From Ramlibacter lithotrophicus (GTDB lineage Bacteria > Pseudomonadota > Gammaproteobacteria > Burkholderiales > Burkholderiaceae_C), in NCBI RefSeq assembly GCF_012184415.1, contig NZ_VTOX01000001.1, positions 1,054,001 through 1,118,000 of the forward strand: DNA of 64,000 nt, read 5' to 3'. The position numbers were made by a program, and so were the translations under genes. Below are positions 17,954 to 30,097 of this stretch, piece by piece (positions within the stretch are counted from its first letter, which is position 1; every line of letters begins with the position of its first letter). The notes beneath the pieces are model-generated. The model was not told the origin of the DNA and made no database searches. It saw only the letters and a list, made by a program, of their open reading frames with translations.

Positions 17954-19126
17954 ATGCCAGAGCAAGCCAGCGCCGATTCCTTGTCCGACCAGACGCGGGA
18001 GCTGGCTCCCGTCCTGCTGGACCACACGCGGGACGCCGTCGTCCTGCACGATGCCGACCAGCGGATCGCCTCGTGGAACCGTGGCGCCGAGCAGATGTTC
18101 GGCCATTCGAGACATGTTGCGATCGGGCGCCGGTTCGAGGACCTCATGGGGCCGACCGCGGCCCTGCCCGAAGATGCACACCGGCAACTCGCCGAGCGCG
18201 GCGAGTGGTCCGGCGTGCTCGAGTGCATCGACGCACAGGGCCAGGTCGTGACCGTGGAGCGCCGCTGCACGCTCCTGGACAGGGGCGGCGGCCAGGGCCG
18301 CCTGGTGCTCAGCGTCGACAGCGACATCACCGAGCAGCGGCGCGCCGAAAAGGAGATCGTGCTGCTCAACAACCTGCTGGAGCAGCGTATTCGCAGCCGC
18401 ACGGCCCAATTGCAGGAGAGCAACGAGGACCTGCGCGGCCTGGCCTATTCGCTGGCGCACGACCTGCGCGCGCCGCTGTCGTCGGTGGACGTCTTCACCG
18501 CCCAGCTGGAGCACAGGCTTGCCGACCGCCTGGACGAGAAATCCCGCCACTACCTGCGGCGGGTGCGCGCCGGCGTGCGGCTGATGTCCGAACTGACCGA
18601 AGGCCTGCTCGCGCTCGCCAACCTCTCGAGCGCGCCCTTGTTGCACCACAGCGTGGACCTGTCCGCGCTGGCGCAATCGACCGTCGACCGGTTGCGCGAG
18701 CGGGACCCCGGGCGCCAGGTGACGGTGGTGATCGAGGAGACGCCGCGCGCGCGGGGCGACGTGCGCCTGCTCACGGACCTGATGGAGAACCTGCTGGGCA
18801 ACGCCTGGAAATTCACCTCGGGCACGCCCGGCGCCCGGATCGAGTTCGGCGGCGAGCGCGGCCCGGGCGGCACCTGGCGCTATTGCGTGCGCGACAACGG
18901 CGCCGGGTTCGACCCGGCCTACGCCTACAAGCTGTTCAACCCCTTCCAGCGGCTGCACACCGCCGCCGAATTTGAAGGCACCGGCATCGGCCTGGCGATG
19001 GTGCGCAAGATCGTCTCGCGCCACCACGGCAGCATCTGGGCCGAGTCGCGGCCCGGCGGCGGCGCGGCGTTCCGGTTCACGCTCGGCGACCGCGGCGCCG
19101 CCCCGGCGGGGCCGACACCGGCCTGA
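17954..19126 (+). CDS. PAS-domain soluble sensor histidine kinase
   Basis: A 390-residue cytosolic kinase; the ATG at 17954 is preferred to a TTG 12 bp upstream. One PAS domain at about residues 18-128 (LDHTRDAVVLHDADQRI) is followed by a short coiled coil and a HisKA domain with His169 in LAHDLRAPLSSVDVF. The ATPase domain has NLLGNAWKFTS, VRDNGAGFDP and GTGIGLAMV. These boxes are nearly identical to those in the divergent kinase at 15484-17778, so the two probably arose by duplication of a kinase core. No response regulator is adjacent, so its output is unknown. Confidence 0.9.
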   Translation: MPEQASADSLSDQTRELAPVLLDHTRDAVVLHDADQRIASWNRGAEQMFGHSRHVAIGRRFEDLMGPTAALPEDAHRQLAERGEWSGVLECIDAQGQVVTVERRCTLLDRGGGQGRLVLSVDSDITEQRRAEKEIVLLNNLLEQRIRSRTAQLQESNEDLRGLAYSLAHDLRAPLSSVDVFTAQLEHRLADRLDEKSRHYLRRVRAGVRLMSELTEGLLALANLSSAPLLHHSVDLSALAQSTVDRLRERDPGRQVTVVIEETPRARGDVRLLTDLMENLLGNAWKFTSGTPGARIEFGGERGPGGTWRYCVRDNGAGFDPAYAYKLFNPFQRLHTAAEFEGTGIGLAMVRKIVSRHHGSIWAESRPGGGAAFRFTLGDRGAAPAGPTPA

Positions 19127-19151
19127 AGAGATCGCAATCCAGCGGCGTGAC

Positions 19152-20093
19152 TCAGAGCGCCGACACCTTCACCGCGCCGCTCGCGAAGAACGCGTCCAGG
19201 TTGGCCAGGGCCAGGTCCGCCATCGCCTTGCGGGTCTCGTGCGTGGCGCTGGACATGTGCGGCAGCAGCACGGTGTTGTCCAGTGTCAGCAGCGCCGGCG
19301 GCACGTTGGGCTCGTCGGCGTAGACGTCCAGCCCGGCGCCGCCCAGGCGGCCCTCGGCCAGCGCCGCCACCAGGGCTGTCTCATCGACGACGCTGCCGCG
19401 CGCGATGTTGACCAGGAACCCGCGCGGCCCCAGCGCGTTCAGGACGGCCGCCGACACCAGGTTGCGGCTTTCGTGGCCGCCGGCGGCCGCCACGACCAGG
19501 AAATCCGCCCAGCGCGCCAGTTCCTCGAGCGAGGCCTCGTAGCCATAAGGCACGTCGACGACCGGGCGGCGGTTGTGGTAGCGGATCTCCATGTCGAAGC
19601 CGGCGCAGCGCTTCGCGATCGCCCGGCCGATCCGGCCGAGGCCGACGATGCCCAGCCGCTTGCCGGTGACGCTGGTGCTGAGCGGAAACGCAGTGGTCTG
19701 CGTCCAGCCGCCGCGCCGCACGAAACGGTCGGCCTCGCTGCCGCGGCGCGCGACGTCCAGCAGCAGCAGCATCGCGGTGTCGGCGACGCAGTCGTTCAGC
19801 ACCTGCGGCGTGTAGCCGACGGCGACGCCACGCTCGCGCGCCGCGGCCAGGTCGACCGCGTCGAGTCCGACGCCGACGATGGAGGCCACGCGCAGGTGCG
19901 GCAGCGCCGCCAGCATGGCGGCGTCGATGCCCAGGCGCGCCGACGCGATGTAGCCGGCGAACTCGCCGCCATGGACGGCCAGGAAAGCCTGGGGGTCCGC
20001 TTCGCGCCACAGCGCATGGACCTCGTAGCGCCCGGCCAGGTCCGCTTCGAGCGCCGGCAGCAGCCGGCCGTTCTGGAGCACTCGCTCTTTCAT
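19152..20093 (-). CDS. D-isomer-specific 2-hydroxyacid dehydrogenase
   Basis: A 313-residue NAD(P)-dependent oxidoreductase. The start MKERVLQNG has AAGGCAAGAA upstream; longer in-frame sequence overlaps the dehydratase gene and is rejected. The Rossmann motif GLGRIG is at about residues 151-156. The catalytic set is Arg232 (NIARGSVVD), Glu261 (DEP) and His279 (LLPHMS). Candidate reactions are reduction of glyoxylate, hydroxypyruvate or a sugar-derived 2-keto acid. It lies 25 bp after an arabinonate-type dehydratase on the same strand, so a role in sugar-acid breakdown is likely but inferred. Confidence 0.9.
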   Translation of the reverse strand: MKERVLQNGRLLPALEADLAGRYEVHALWREADPQAFLAVHGGEFAGYIASARLGIDAAMLAALPHLRVASIVGVGLDAVDLAAARERGVAVGYTPQVLNDCVADTAMLLLLDVARRGSEADRFVRRGGWTQTTAFPLSTSVTGKRLGIVGLGRIGRAIAKRCAGFDMEIRYHNRRPVVDVPYGYEASLEELARWADFLVVAAAGGHESRNLVSAAVLNALGPRGFLVNIARGSVVDETALVAALAEGRLGGAGLDVYADEPNVPPALLTLDNTVLLPHMSSATHETRKAMADLALANLDAFFASGAVKVSAL

Positions 20094-20118
20094 TTCTTGC
20101 CTTCGTGGACCGTGGTCG

Positions 20119-21861
20119 TCAGTGGATTTCCGGCTCGCCGCCCTGCGCCGCCTGCGCACGCTCGGTCTCCAGGAAGTCGAAGTCGCACCCGGTGTCCGCC
20201 TGTCCGATGTGCTTGAGGTACAGCACGCCGTAGCCGCGCGTGAACTTCGGCGCCGGGGCCTCCCACGCGGCGCGGCGGTGCGCGAGTTCCTCGTCGCTGA
20301 CCAGCACGCGGATGCTGCGCGCGTCGACGTCGAGCTCGATGTGGTCGCCGTCACGCACCAGCGCCAGCGGCCCGCCCACGTGCGACTCGGGCGTGACGTG
20401 CAGCACGCAGGCGCCGTAGCTGGTGCCGCTCATGCGCGCGTCGCTGATGCGGACCATGTCGCGCACGCCTTCCTTCAGCAGCTTCTGCGGGATCGGCAAC
20501 TGCCCCCACTCGGGCATGCCGGGCGCGCCTTGCGGGCCGGCGCTCTGCAGCACGATCACGCTGTCCTTCGTCACCGGCAGCGCCGGGTCGTCGATGCGCG
20601 CCGCCATGTCGTTGTAGTCCTTGAACACCACGGCTGGCCCCGTGTGCTTGCGCAGGTGCGGTTCCATGGCGGCCGGCTTGATCACGGCGCCGGCCGGCGC
20701 CAGGTTGCCGGTCAACACGGCCAGCCCGCCGCTGGCCAGCAGCGGGTTGGCGCGCGGCCGGATGACGTCGTCGTTCCAGACCTTGGCGCCTTCGACGTTG
20801 TCGCCCAGGCAGCGGCCGTTCACGGTCTTCTGCGTGAAATCGACCAGGTCGCCGAGCTGCGTGAGGAAGGCGCGCACGCCGCCGGCGTAGAAGAAGTCCT
20901 CCATCAGGTACTTCCCGCCCGGGCGGATGTTGGCGATGACCGGCGTCTTGCGTGCCAGCTCGTCGAAGCGGGCGAGGTCCAGCGCGATTCCGGCGCGCCG
21001 TGCCATCGCGATCAGGTGCACGATCGCGTTGGTCGAACCGCCCAGTCCCAGGACGGCCGTCACGGCGTTGTCGAAGGAGGCGGCGGTGAGGATGTCCGAG
21101 GGCTTGAGGTCCTCCCACACCATGTCGACGATGCGCTTGCCGGTCAGCGTCGCCATCTGCGCATGGCGCGAATCGGGCGCCGGGATCGATGCCGCCCCGG
21201 GCAGCGTCAGCCCCAGCACTTCCACCGCACTGGTCATGGTGCTGGCGGTACCCATCGTCATGCAGTGCCCCGGCGAGCGCGCGATGCCGTCCTCGACGTC
21301 CTGCCAGTCCTGCTCGGTGATGTTGCCCGCGCGCAGCTCGGCCCAGTATTTCCAGGTGTCCGAGCCCGAGCCCAGGTACTGGCCCTGGTAGTCGCCGCGC
21401 AGCATGGGCCCGGCCGGCATGAAGATCGCAGGCAGGTTCATCGAGATCGCGCCCATGACGAGCGCCGGCGTGGTCTTGTCGCAGCCGCCCATCAGCACGC
21501 AGCCGTCGGCCGGGTACGAGCGCAGCAGCTCCTCGCATTCCATCGCCAGCAGGTTGCGATAGAGCATCGTCGTCGGCTTCTGGAACGGCTCGGACAGGGA
21601 AATCGCCGGCATCTCCACCGGAAAGCCGCCCGCCTGCCAGATGCCGCGCTTGACCTCCTCCACCCGCTGCTTGAAGTGCGTGTGGCAGGGATTGATGTCG
21701 CTCCAGGTGTTGATGATCGCGATCACCGGCTTGCCGGCGTAGTCGCTGCGGTGGAATCCCATCTGCGCGGTGCGCGAGCGGTGGCCGAAGGAGCGCATGT
21801 CCTTCACGCCATACCAGCGGTGGGAGCGGAGTTCTTCTGGTTTCTTGCGTTGGGCAGTCAT
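20119..21861 (-). CDS. IlvD/Edd family sugar-acid dehydratase, probably L-arabinonate type
   Basis: A 580-residue [2Fe-2S] dehydratase. The cluster cysteines are Cys59 (DINPCHTH), Cys127 (MGGCDKT) and Cys200 ([10 protein letters not shown]), the three-cysteine pattern of the sugar-acid branch. The catalytic serine region [11 protein letters not shown] is at about residues 473-483. The N-terminus ([20 protein letters not shown]) and the length fit L-arabinonate or D-xylonate dehydratases better than IlvD proper. The product would be a 2-keto-3-deoxy acid. It is first in a two-gene minus-strand unit with a 2-hydroxyacid dehydrogenase. Its upstream region, shared with a divergent operon, has a perfect palindrome 53 bp before the ATG. 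Confidence 0.88.
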   Translation of the reverse strand: MTAQRKKPEELRSHRWYGVKDMRSFGHRSRTAQMGFHRSDYAGKPVIAIINTWSDINPCHTHFKQRVEEVKRGIWQAGGFPVEMPAISLSEPFQKPTTMLYRNLLAMECEELLRSYPADGCVLMGGCDKTTPALVMGAISMNLPAIFMPAGPMLRGDYQGQYLGSGSDTWKYWAELRAGNITEQDWQDVEDGIARSPGHCMTMGTASTMTSAVEVLGLTLPGAASIPAPDSRHAQMATLTGKRIVDMVWEDLKPSDILTAASFDNAVTAVLGLGGSTNAIVHLIAMARRAGIALDLARFDELARKTPVIANIRPGGKYLMEDFFYAGGVRAFLTQLGDLVDFTQKTVNGRCLGDNVEGAKVWNDDVIRPRANPLLASGGLAVLTGNLAPAGAVIKPAAMEPHLRKHTGPAVVFKDYNDMAARIDDPALPVTKDSVIVLQSAGPQGAPGMPEWGQLPIPQKLLKEGVRDMVRISDARMSGTSYGACVLHVTPESHVGGPLALVRDGDHIELDVDARSIRVLVSDEELAHRRAAWEAPAPKFTRGYGVLYLKHIGQADTGCDFDFLETERAQAAQGGEPEIH

Positions 21862-21913
21862 GGGGAGCGATGGTAGTGGACGCGCCAGCCCCCGGGAAAG
21901 TCCCAGTGCGAAA

Positions 21914-21930
21914 GGTTATGGCGCATAACC
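21914..21930. promoter_or_regulatory. Perfect 17-bp operator-like palindrome
   Basis: GGTTATGGCGCATAACC has 7-bp arms (GGTTATG/CATAACC) around GCG. It lies between the divergent dehydratase gene and the acyl-CoA ligase operon, 96 bp before the ligase ATG. Size and symmetry fit a MarR- or LysR-type site. The MarR gene ending the ligase operon is the nearest candidate binder. Confidence 0.6.
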
Positions 21931-22025
21931 AACGCGCCGCCAATAATCCCTCCTCCGGCGGCCCGCCACCTGCGCCGCCACCACCCGCCCCCTGCGGCGC
22001 CGCCGCGGCGAAAGGTCGAGACCGG

Positions 22026-23888
22026 ATGAACGCGCCGCGCTACCGCCCGCTCGAGTTTCCGATCACGCGGGTGGAACTGCGCGAAGGCCGCGCCGAGGTG
22101 CGCTACCTCGAGGCGCCGGTGCCGCTGCAGCCGCATGCCTGGCGCCTGACCGACCGGCTGCTGCACTGGGCCGAGGTGGCGCCCGCGCGCAGTTTCATCG
22201 CCCGGCGTGTCCGGCTTGCCGATGGCAGCACCGGCGACTGGCGGCACGTCTCTTACCAGGAAGCGCTGCACGGCGCCCGCTGCATCGCGCAGGCACTGCT
22301 CGACCGGGGCCTGTCCCCCGAGCGGCCGGTCGCGATCCTGAGCGGCAACGACCTGGAGCACGCCCTGCTCTCGCTCGGCTGCCTGTATGCCGGGATCCCT
22401 TTCTGCGCGATCTCGCCAGCGTATTCGCTGATCAGCCAGGACCACCAGAAGCTGAGGCATGCGCTGGCGACGCTCACGCCTGGCCTGGTGTTCGCCGCCG
22501 ACGGCGCGGCCTACGCGAAGGCGATAGCCGGCGCGGTGGACCCCGGCGTCGAGATCGTGCTCGCCGGCGGGGCCGTGCCCGGCCGCCGGGCGACGCCGTT
22601 CGCCGCGCTGCTGGCAACCGTGCCCACGGCCGCCGTCGACGCCGCGATGCAGGCGACCGGGCCCGACACGATCGCCAAGTTCCTGTTCACGTCGGGGTCG
22701 ACCCGGCTGCCCAAGGCGGTGATCAACACCCACCGCATGTGGTGCGCCAACCAGCAGCAGATGCTCCAGTCGATGCCGGTGCTCGCGGAGGTGCCGGTGC
22801 TCGTCGACTGGCTGCCGTGGAACCACACCTTCGGCGGGAACCACAACTTCGGCCTCGTCCTGTACAACGGCGGCACCCTCTACATCGACGACGGCAAGCC
22901 GGTGCCGCCGCTCGTGGGCGAGACGCTGCGCAACCTGCGCGAGATCGCGCCGACCGTGTACTTCAACGTGCCGACCGGCTTCGAGGCGATCGCGCAAGCC
23001 ATGAAGACCGACGCGGCGCTGCGCCGCAACCTGCTCTCGCGGGTCCGCATGTTCTTCTACGCCGGCGCGGCCCTGGCCCAGCCGGTGTGGGATGCGCTGC
23101 ACGAGGTCCAGGAGCGCGAGATCGGCGAGCGCATCGTGATGGGCACCGGCCTCGGGATGACCGAATCGGGTCCCTTCGCCATCTTCATCACCAATCCGCA
23201 CGTCAAGGCCGGCTACCTCGGCGTGCCTGCCGCCGGGATGCAACTGAAGCTCGCCCCCGTGGACGGCAAGACCGAGGTGCGCTACCGCGGCCCCAACGTG
23301 ACGCCCGGCTACTGGCGCGCGTCGGAAGCGACCGCCGCGGCCTTCGACGAGGAAGGGTTCTTCCGCAGCGGCGACGCGGTGCTGTGGATCGACGAGCGCG
23401 ACCCGCACCAGGGGCTCAGGTTCGACGGCCGGATCGCCGAGGACTTCAAGCTGGCCACCGGCACGTTCGTCAGCGTCGGGCCGCTGCGCGCGAGGATCAT
23501 CGCGGCCGGCGCGCCGCACGTGCAGGACGCCGTGATCACCGGGATGAACTGCAACGAGGTGGGCGCCCTGATCTTCCCCACCGCCGCCGTGCGGCAACTG
23601 GCCGGCCTGCCGGCCGACGCGCCGCTGCGGCATGCGCTGGAAAGCGCGCCGGTGCAGGCGCGCTTCCAGCAACTGGCCGACCAGCTCGCCGCGAGCGCGA
23701 CCGGCAGCGCCAGCCGCATCGCGAGGCTGCACCTGATGCACGAGCCGCCGTCGATCGATCGCAGCGAGATCACCGACAAGGGTTCGATCAACCAGCGCGC
23801 CGTCCTGGAGCAGCGCGCCGCGCTGGTCGAAGCGGTGCACGCAGGCAACTTGCCATTCACCATCCAACCCCGAGGAGACAGCGCATGA
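22026..23888 (+). CDS. Feruloyl-CoA-synthase-like acyl/aryl-CoA ligase (AMP-forming)
   Basis: A 620-residue adenylate-forming ligase joining an organic acid to CoA at ATP cost. The ATG giving MNAPRYRPLEF is chosen; the proline-rich in-frame stretch upstream lacks homology and overlaps the operator region. The phosphate-binding motif LFTSGSTRLPKAV starts near residue 220, MGTGLGMTESGP is the adenine-binding region, and RFDGRIAEDFKLATGTFVS carries the hinge and C-terminal domain. Overall pattern (WAEVAPARSF, SGNDLEH, YSLISQDHQKLRH) is that of feruloyl-CoA synthases. Stop overlaps the next start as ATGA. It is co-transcribed with an SDR, an importer and MarR, but no feruloyl-CoA hydratase-lyase or vanillin dehydrogenase gene is nearby, so the substrate may differ. 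Confidence 0.82.
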   Translation: MNAPRYRPLEFPITRVELREGRAEVRYLEAPVPLQPHAWRLTDRLLHWAEVAPARSFIARRVRLADGSTGDWRHVSYQEALHGARCIAQALLDRGLSPERPVAILSGNDLEHALLSLGCLYAGIPFCAISPAYSLISQDHQKLRHALATLTPGLVFAADGAAYAKAIAGAVDPGVEIVLAGGAVPGRRATPFAALLATVPTAAVDAAMQATGPDTIAKFLFTSGSTRLPKAVINTHRMWCANQQQMLQSMPVLAEVPVLVDWLPWNHTFGGNHNFGLVLYNGGTLYIDDGKPVPPLVGETLRNLREIAPTVYFNVPTGFEAIAQAMKTDAALRRNLLSRVRMFFYAGAALAQPVWDALHEVQEREIGERIVMGTGLGMTESGPFAIFITNPHVKAGYLGVPAAGMQLKLAPVDGKTEVRYRGPNVTPGYWRASEATAAAFDEEGFFRSGDAVLWIDERDPHQGLRFDGRIAEDFKLATGTFVSVGPLRARIIAAGAPHVQDAVITGMNCNEVGALIFPTAAVRQLAGLPADAPLRHALESAPVQARFQQLADQLAASATGSASRIARLHLMHEPPSIDRSEITDKGSINQRAVLEQRAALVEAVHAGNLPFTIQPRGDSA

Positions 23889-24670
23889 AGATCGAAGGAC
23901 AGGCAGCCCTGGTGACCGGCGGCGCGTCCGGCCTGGGCGAAGCGACCGCGCGCGAGCTGGCGCGGCTCGGCGCCAAGGTGGCCGTGCTCGACGTCAACAT
24001 CGAGCAGGCGCAAGCCGTGGCGCGGGAGATCGCCGAGCAATACGGAAACGGCTGCGCCGTCGCGTGCCGCTGCGACATCACCGACACGGCCAGCCTCCAG
24101 GCCGCGCTGGACAAGGCGGCGACGGCGCACGGACCCGCCCGCATCCTGATGAACATCGCGGGCATAGGAACCGCCAAGCGGATCGTCGGCAAGGACGGCA
24201 ACCCGGCACCGCTGGAGGACTTCGTGCGGGTGGTGAACATCAACCTCATCGGCACCTACAACGCCAGCCGCCTGTTCGCCGCCCAGTGCGCGAAACTCCC
24301 GCCGCTCGAGGACGGTGAGCGCGGCGTCATGATGTTCACGGCATCGGTGGCCGCGTTCGATGGCCAGGTGGGCCAGCAGGCCTACAGCGCCTCCAAGGGC
24401 GGGCTGGTCGGCATGACGCTGCCGATGGCGCGCGACCTGGCGCAGCACGGCATCCGCGTGTGCACGGTGGCGCCCGGCCTGTTCGCCACGCCGCTCATGA
24501 AGCAGTTGCCCGAAGCCGTGCAGCAGTCGCTCGCCGCGTCGATCCCGTTCCCGCCGCGCCTGGGTAAACCCGGTGAGTTCGCCCAGCTGGCATGCCATAT
24601 CGTGACGAACACCCACCTCAATGGCGAGGTGATCCGCCTCGATGGCGCGCTGCGCATGGCGCCGCGCTGA
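23885..24670 (+). CDS. SDR, 3-hydroxyacyl-CoA dehydrogenase type II (HSD10)-like
   Basis: A 261-residue classical SDR with TGGASGLG at about residues 12-19, Asp at the end of the second strand (VAVLDVN; NAD preference) and the YSASK pair Tyr167/Lys171. The insert before the active site and the C-terminal part (APGLFATPLMKQLPEAV, IPFPPRLGKPGEFA) match the HSD17B10-like group that oxidises 3-hydroxyacyl-CoAs. Its position after a CoA ligase fits oxidation of a 3-hydroxyacyl side chain. That would suggest a beta-oxidative rather than retro-aldol route; this is inference. Confidence 0.85.
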   Translation: MKIEGQAALVTGGASGLGEATARELARLGAKVAVLDVNIEQAQAVAREIAEQYGNGCAVACRCDITDTASLQAALDKAATAHGPARILMNIAGIGTAKRIVGKDGNPAPLEDFVRVVNINLIGTYNASRLFAAQCAKLPPLEDGERGVMMFTASVAAFDGQVGQQAYSASKGGLVGMTLPMARDLAQHGIRVCTVAPGLFATPLMKQLPEAVQQSLAASIPFPPRLGKPGEFAQLACHIVTNTHLNGEVIRLDGALRMAPR

Positions 24671-24707
24671 AGCTTTCCGCACCGACCCTTGCAACAGGAG
24701 ACAAGCC

Positions 24708-25841
24708 ATGAGAGCACTACGCAAGACGCTGATCGCACTGGCCACCCTGGCGGCATCCGCCGCCGTCCTGGCCGACGTCAACATCGGAGTGAGCCTGTCG
24801 CTCACCGGCCCCGGATCGGGCCTTGGCATCCCGATGCAGAACTACTACAAGATCTTCCCGAAGGAAATCGCGGGCGAGAAGGTCAACCTGATCATCCTGG
24901 ACGACGCGAGCGACCCCGGCAAGGGCGCGCAGAACGCCCGCCGCTTCGTCACCGACGACAAGGTCGACATGATCATCGGCTCGTGCCTGACCACCGTGGC
25001 CGCGGCGATGGTGGACATCGCGGCCGAATCGGGCACGGTGCAACTCGCCGCCTCGCCGGTGGGCGTGCCGCCGGGCAAGGACCAGTGGCTGTTCCGGCTG
25101 CCGCAGTCGAACACGGTGATGGCGCACGCGATGATCGGCCACATGAAGAAGCAGGGGGTAAAAACCGTCGGCTTCCTCGGCTACACCGACGCCTACGGCG
25201 AGCAGTGGCTCAAGGAGTTCACGCCCGAGGCCGAGAAGAACGGGATCAGGATCATCGCCGTGGAACGCTTCGCCCGGCCCGACACCAGTGTCACGCCGCA
25301 GGCGCTGAAGCTGGTGGCGGCCAACCCCGACGCCATGCTGATCGTCGCCTCCGGCAGCGGCGCCGCGATGCCGCACAAGGCGATCGTCGAGCGCAACTTC
25401 AAGGGCAAGATCTACCAGACCCATGCAGCGGCCACCAAGGACCTGATGCGCATCGGCGGCAAGGACGTCGAAGGTTCGTTCGTCGTTTCCGGCCCGGCGG
25501 TGATCGCCGAACAGCTGCCGGAGAGCCATCCGTCCAAGAAGCTCGCCATCGATTTCGTGCAGAAGTACGAGAAGGCGGTGGGCCCCGGCACGCGCAACCA
25601 GTTCGCCGGACACGCCTACGACTCGCAGGTCGTGCTGGAAAAGGTGCTGCCGATCGCGCTGAAGCAGGCCAAGCCCGGCACCAGGGAGTTCCGCGCCGCG
25701 ATCCGGGATGCGATGGAAACCATGGGCCGCACCGTCTTCTCCCATGGCGTGATGAACTGGAGCAAGACCGACCACTGGGGCTTCACGAACGAGACCGGCG
25801 TCATGCTGAAGGTCTCGGGCGGCGACTTCAAGGTCGACTGA
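24708..25841 (+). CDS. Liv-type ABC transporter periplasmic substrate-binding protein
   Basis: A 377-residue Peripla_BP_6 protein. The ATG has ACAGGAGACA upstream and begins a clear signal peptide ([21 protein letters not shown]) before [18 protein letters not shown]. Twenty-two extra in-frame codons upstream lie in the SDR gene's tail and are rejected. Clusters of this type beside aryl-CoA ligases often bind aromatic acids. It lies between the SDR and the permease genes of the same operon, so its ligand is likely the ligase's substrate. Confidence 0.9.
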   Translation: MRALRKTLIALATLAASAAVLADVNIGVSLSLTGPGSGLGIPMQNYYKIFPKEIAGEKVNLIILDDASDPGKGAQNARRFVTDDKVDMIIGSCLTTVAAAMVDIAAESGTVQLAASPVGVPPGKDQWLFRLPQSNTVMAHAMIGHMKKQGVKTVGFLGYTDAYGEQWLKEFTPEAEKNGIRIIAVERFARPDTSVTPQALKLVAANPDAMLIVASGSGAAMPHKAIVERNFKGKIYQTHAAATKDLMRIGGKDVEGSFVVSGPAVIAEQLPESHPSKKLAIDFVQKYEKAVGPGTRNQFAGHAYDSQVVLEKVLPIALKQAKPGTREFRAAIRDAMETMGRTVFSHGVMNWSKTDHWGFTNETGVMLKVSGGDFKVD

Positions 25842-25911
25842 CCACGCGCCCTGCGGACGGCCGCGCGCGCCCCCGGCGGCGCGGGCGCCGTCCTGCACCC
25901 AGCGACACCCC

Positions 25912-26945
25912 ATGGACTCCTCGATCGCCGGCATCCTGCTGCTCGACGGCCTGACCAACGGCGCGATCTACGCGCTGCTGGGCCTGGCCACGGTGCTGGT
26001 GTTCGCCGTCACCCGCGTGATCTTCATTCCGCAAGGCGAGTTCGTCGCGTACGGCGCGCTGACGCTCGCGATCCTGCAGACCGGCAAGGTGCCGGGCACG
26101 GTGTGGCTGCTGCTGCTGCTCGCCGCCGTCGCGGCCCTGATGAACGCCGCCGGCGAATGGCAGCGTAGCCGCCGGCCGCTGGCGACGCTGCGTGCCGCGG
26201 GTCTCACGTTGTCCGTGCCGCTCGCCGTGGCGTTGCTGACCGCCTGGGCCGCGCCGCTGCGGCCGCCGATGCTGGTGCAGGCGCTCCTGAGCGTCGGCGT
26301 GGTCACGGCCTACGGCCCCCTCGTCTACCGCGTGGCCTACCAGTCGCTGGCCGGTGCCACGCCGCTGGTGCTGCTGATCGTGTCGGTCGGCGTGCACTTC
26401 GCCATGACCGGGCTGGGCCTGCTGTTCTTCGGCGCCGAGGGCTTCCGCAATCCCGCGTTCTGGGACCTTCGGCTGCCGCTGGGCCCCGTCACGCTGAGCG
26501 GCCAGGCCATCATCATCGCCGGCGCCTCGCTTGCCCTCATCGTGCTGCTGTGGCTGTTCTTCGAGCGCACCTTGAGCGGCAAGGCCCTGCGCGCGACGGC
26601 CGTGAACCGGCTCGGCGCCCGCCTCATGGGCATCTCGTCGGAAAGCGCGGGCAAGACGACCTTCGCGATGGCGGCGCTGATCGGCGCATTGTCGGGACTG
26701 CTGATCGGCCCCACCACCACCGTCTTCTACGACTCGGGGTTCCTGATCGGGCTCAAGGGCTTCGTCGCCGCGGTGATCGCCGGCCTCTCCAGTTACCCCG
26801 TCGCCCTGTTCGGCGCGCTGTTCGTCGGCGTCATCGAGTCCTTCGGGTCGTTCTGGGCCAGCGCGTTCAAGGAGGTGATCGTCTTCACGCTGATCCTGCC
26901 GGTGCTGCTGGTGCGCTCCATGACCAGCCACCACGAGGAGGAAGC

Positions 26946-26949
<4 letters not shown>
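25912..26949 (+). CDS. Liv-type ABC transporter permease, LivH family
   Basis: A 345-residue inner-membrane permease, longer than typical LivH (about 290). The extra length is mostly a central stretch at about residues 60-125 with an additional hydrophobic segment ([20 protein letters not shown]). The LivH start [20 protein letters not shown] and [20 protein letters not shown] are visible. Its TGA overlaps the TTG start of the following LivM-LivG fusion. Substrate specificity is set by the preceding binding protein. Confidence 0.9.
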
Positions 26950-28771
<1,822 letters not shown>

Positions 28772-28772
<1 letters not shown>

Positions 28773-29512
28773 TGGCCACGCACCCTCTGCTCGACGTCGC
28801 CGACCTGCACGCGGGGTATGGCCGCGCCGAGGTGCTGCATGGCCTGCACCTGCAGGCGGCGGCCGGCAGCGTCGCCACCGTCATCGGGCCCAACGGCGCC
28901 GGCAAGTCGACCTTGCTCAACACGGTGATGGGCATCCTGCCGGCGCGCGGCCGGCTGCTGTTCGACGGCCAGGACATAGTCCACCTGTCGCTGGAGGAAC
29001 GAGTGATGCTCGGCATCGCGCTGGTGCCTGAGCGGCGCGAGCTGTTCGGCACCATGCCGGTCGAGGACAACCTCGTGCTCGGCGCCTGGCCGCAGGTGCG
29101 GCTGGGCAACCGCCGCTGGCGCGACCGGCTCGCGGACGTGTACGCGATCTTTCCGCGTCTGCAGGAGCGCCGGATGCAGCTCGCCGGAACGCTCTCCGGC
29201 GGCGAGCGGCAGATGCTGGCCGTGGGACGCGCGCTGATGTCGCGGCCCCGCCTGCTGATGCTGGACGAGCCGAGCCTGGGCCTGGCACCGCTGGTCGTCC
29301 GCGACATCTTCCGCACGATCGTCGACTTGCGCCGCATCGGCGTGACGATCCTGCTGGTGGAGCAGAATGCGCGGGCCGCGCTCGAAGTGGCCGACGACGC
29401 CTATGTGCTCGAAATGGGCGAGATCGCGCTGCACGGTCCGGCGCGCGAGCTCGCGGGCGATGCGCGGGTAATCGACACCTACCTCGGCGCCAGCGCCGGG
29501 CACGAAGCATGA
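28772..29512 (+). CDS. livF: Liv-type ABC transporter ATP-binding protein, LivF family
   Basis: A 246-residue ATPase completing the importer. It has Walker [10 protein letters not shown], the LivF landmark [17 protein letters not shown], signature [15 protein letters not shown] and Walker [14 protein letters not shown]. The ATG overlaps the preceding stop as TGATG. Paired with the LivG half of the fusion, it forms an asymmetric ATPase dimer. Its own end overlaps the MarR start as ATGA. Confidence 0.94.
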
Positions 29513-29991
29513 ACGCGGCCCGCGAGCGCGCGGCGGAGCCCACGGCGGCCGTGGCCGTCGACGAGGTCGACGCGGCCTACCTGGAAAGCCTGATCGGCTA
29601 CAACGCGCGCCGCGCCGCGCTGGCGATGATCGGGGCCTTCCTGCCCGGGATGGCGGCATTCGACCTGCGGCCGGTGGACTTCTCGGTGCTGTCGCTGGTG
29701 CTGCACAACCCGGGCATCACCTCGCGGCAACTGTGCGCCACCCTCGGCATCCTGCCGCCCAACCTGGTCGGCCTCGTCGGCACGCTGGAGCGGCGGGGGC
29801 TGGTCCTGCGCCAGCCGCACCCCACCGATCGCCGCGCGATGGGCCTGCACCTGACCGCGCCTGGCCGCGCGCTGATGCGCAAGGCCGAGCGCACCGCCGC
29901 CGGGATCGAAGCGGCCGTCGCGTCGCGGCTGAGCCCGGCCGAGGCCAGGACACTGATCAGGCTGTTGCGCAAGGTGTACCTGGATCGATGA
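29509..29991 (+). CDS. MarR family transcriptional regulator
   Basis: A 160-residue winged-helix regulator ending the ligase-importer operon. The helix-turn-helix and wing are at about residues 62-110, with the family features [18 protein letters not shown] and [17 protein letters not shown]. MarR proteins of hydroxycinnamate pathways (FerC, FerR) release DNA on binding the CoA thioester made by the ligase, and this gene's position fits that logic. The palindrome at 21914-21930 is a plausible target. No separate promoter is needed, since the start overlaps livF by 4 bp. Confidence 0.87.
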   Translation: MNAARERAAEPTAAVAVDEVDAAYLESLIGYNARRAALAMIGAFLPGMAAFDLRPVDFSVLSLVLHNPGITSRQLCATLGILPPNLVGLVGTLERRGLVLRQPHPTDRRAMGLHLTAPGRALMRKAERTAAGIEAAVASRLSPAEARTLIRLLRKVYLDR

Positions 29992-30021
29992 CCGCCGTCT
30001 GGTCGCGCCCGACGACTGCTA

Positions 30022-30050
30022 TTGTTTGCATAGCATTCTGTGCTTACACT
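30022..30050 (+). promoter_or_regulatory. Putative sigma-70 promoter with inverted repeat in the spacer
   Basis: TTGTTT at 30022-30027 and TACACT at 30045-30050 are separated by exactly 17 bp. The spacer holds an imperfect inverted repeat GCATAG-CATT-CTGTGC (30028-30043). A repressor bound there would block RNA polymerase. The HxlR gene starts 47 bp after the -10, so autoregulation is likely. Confidence 0.5.
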
Positions 30051-30097
30051 TGCCTGCAAGCCGGGCGGCAGCGGCCGGCGGGCGAGGAGAGGCATCC

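Noticed and set aside
21870-22025. Proline-rich N-terminal extension of the acyl-CoA ligase
   Set aside because: It includes the operator palindrome and lacks homology; the ATG at 22026 gives the normal family length.
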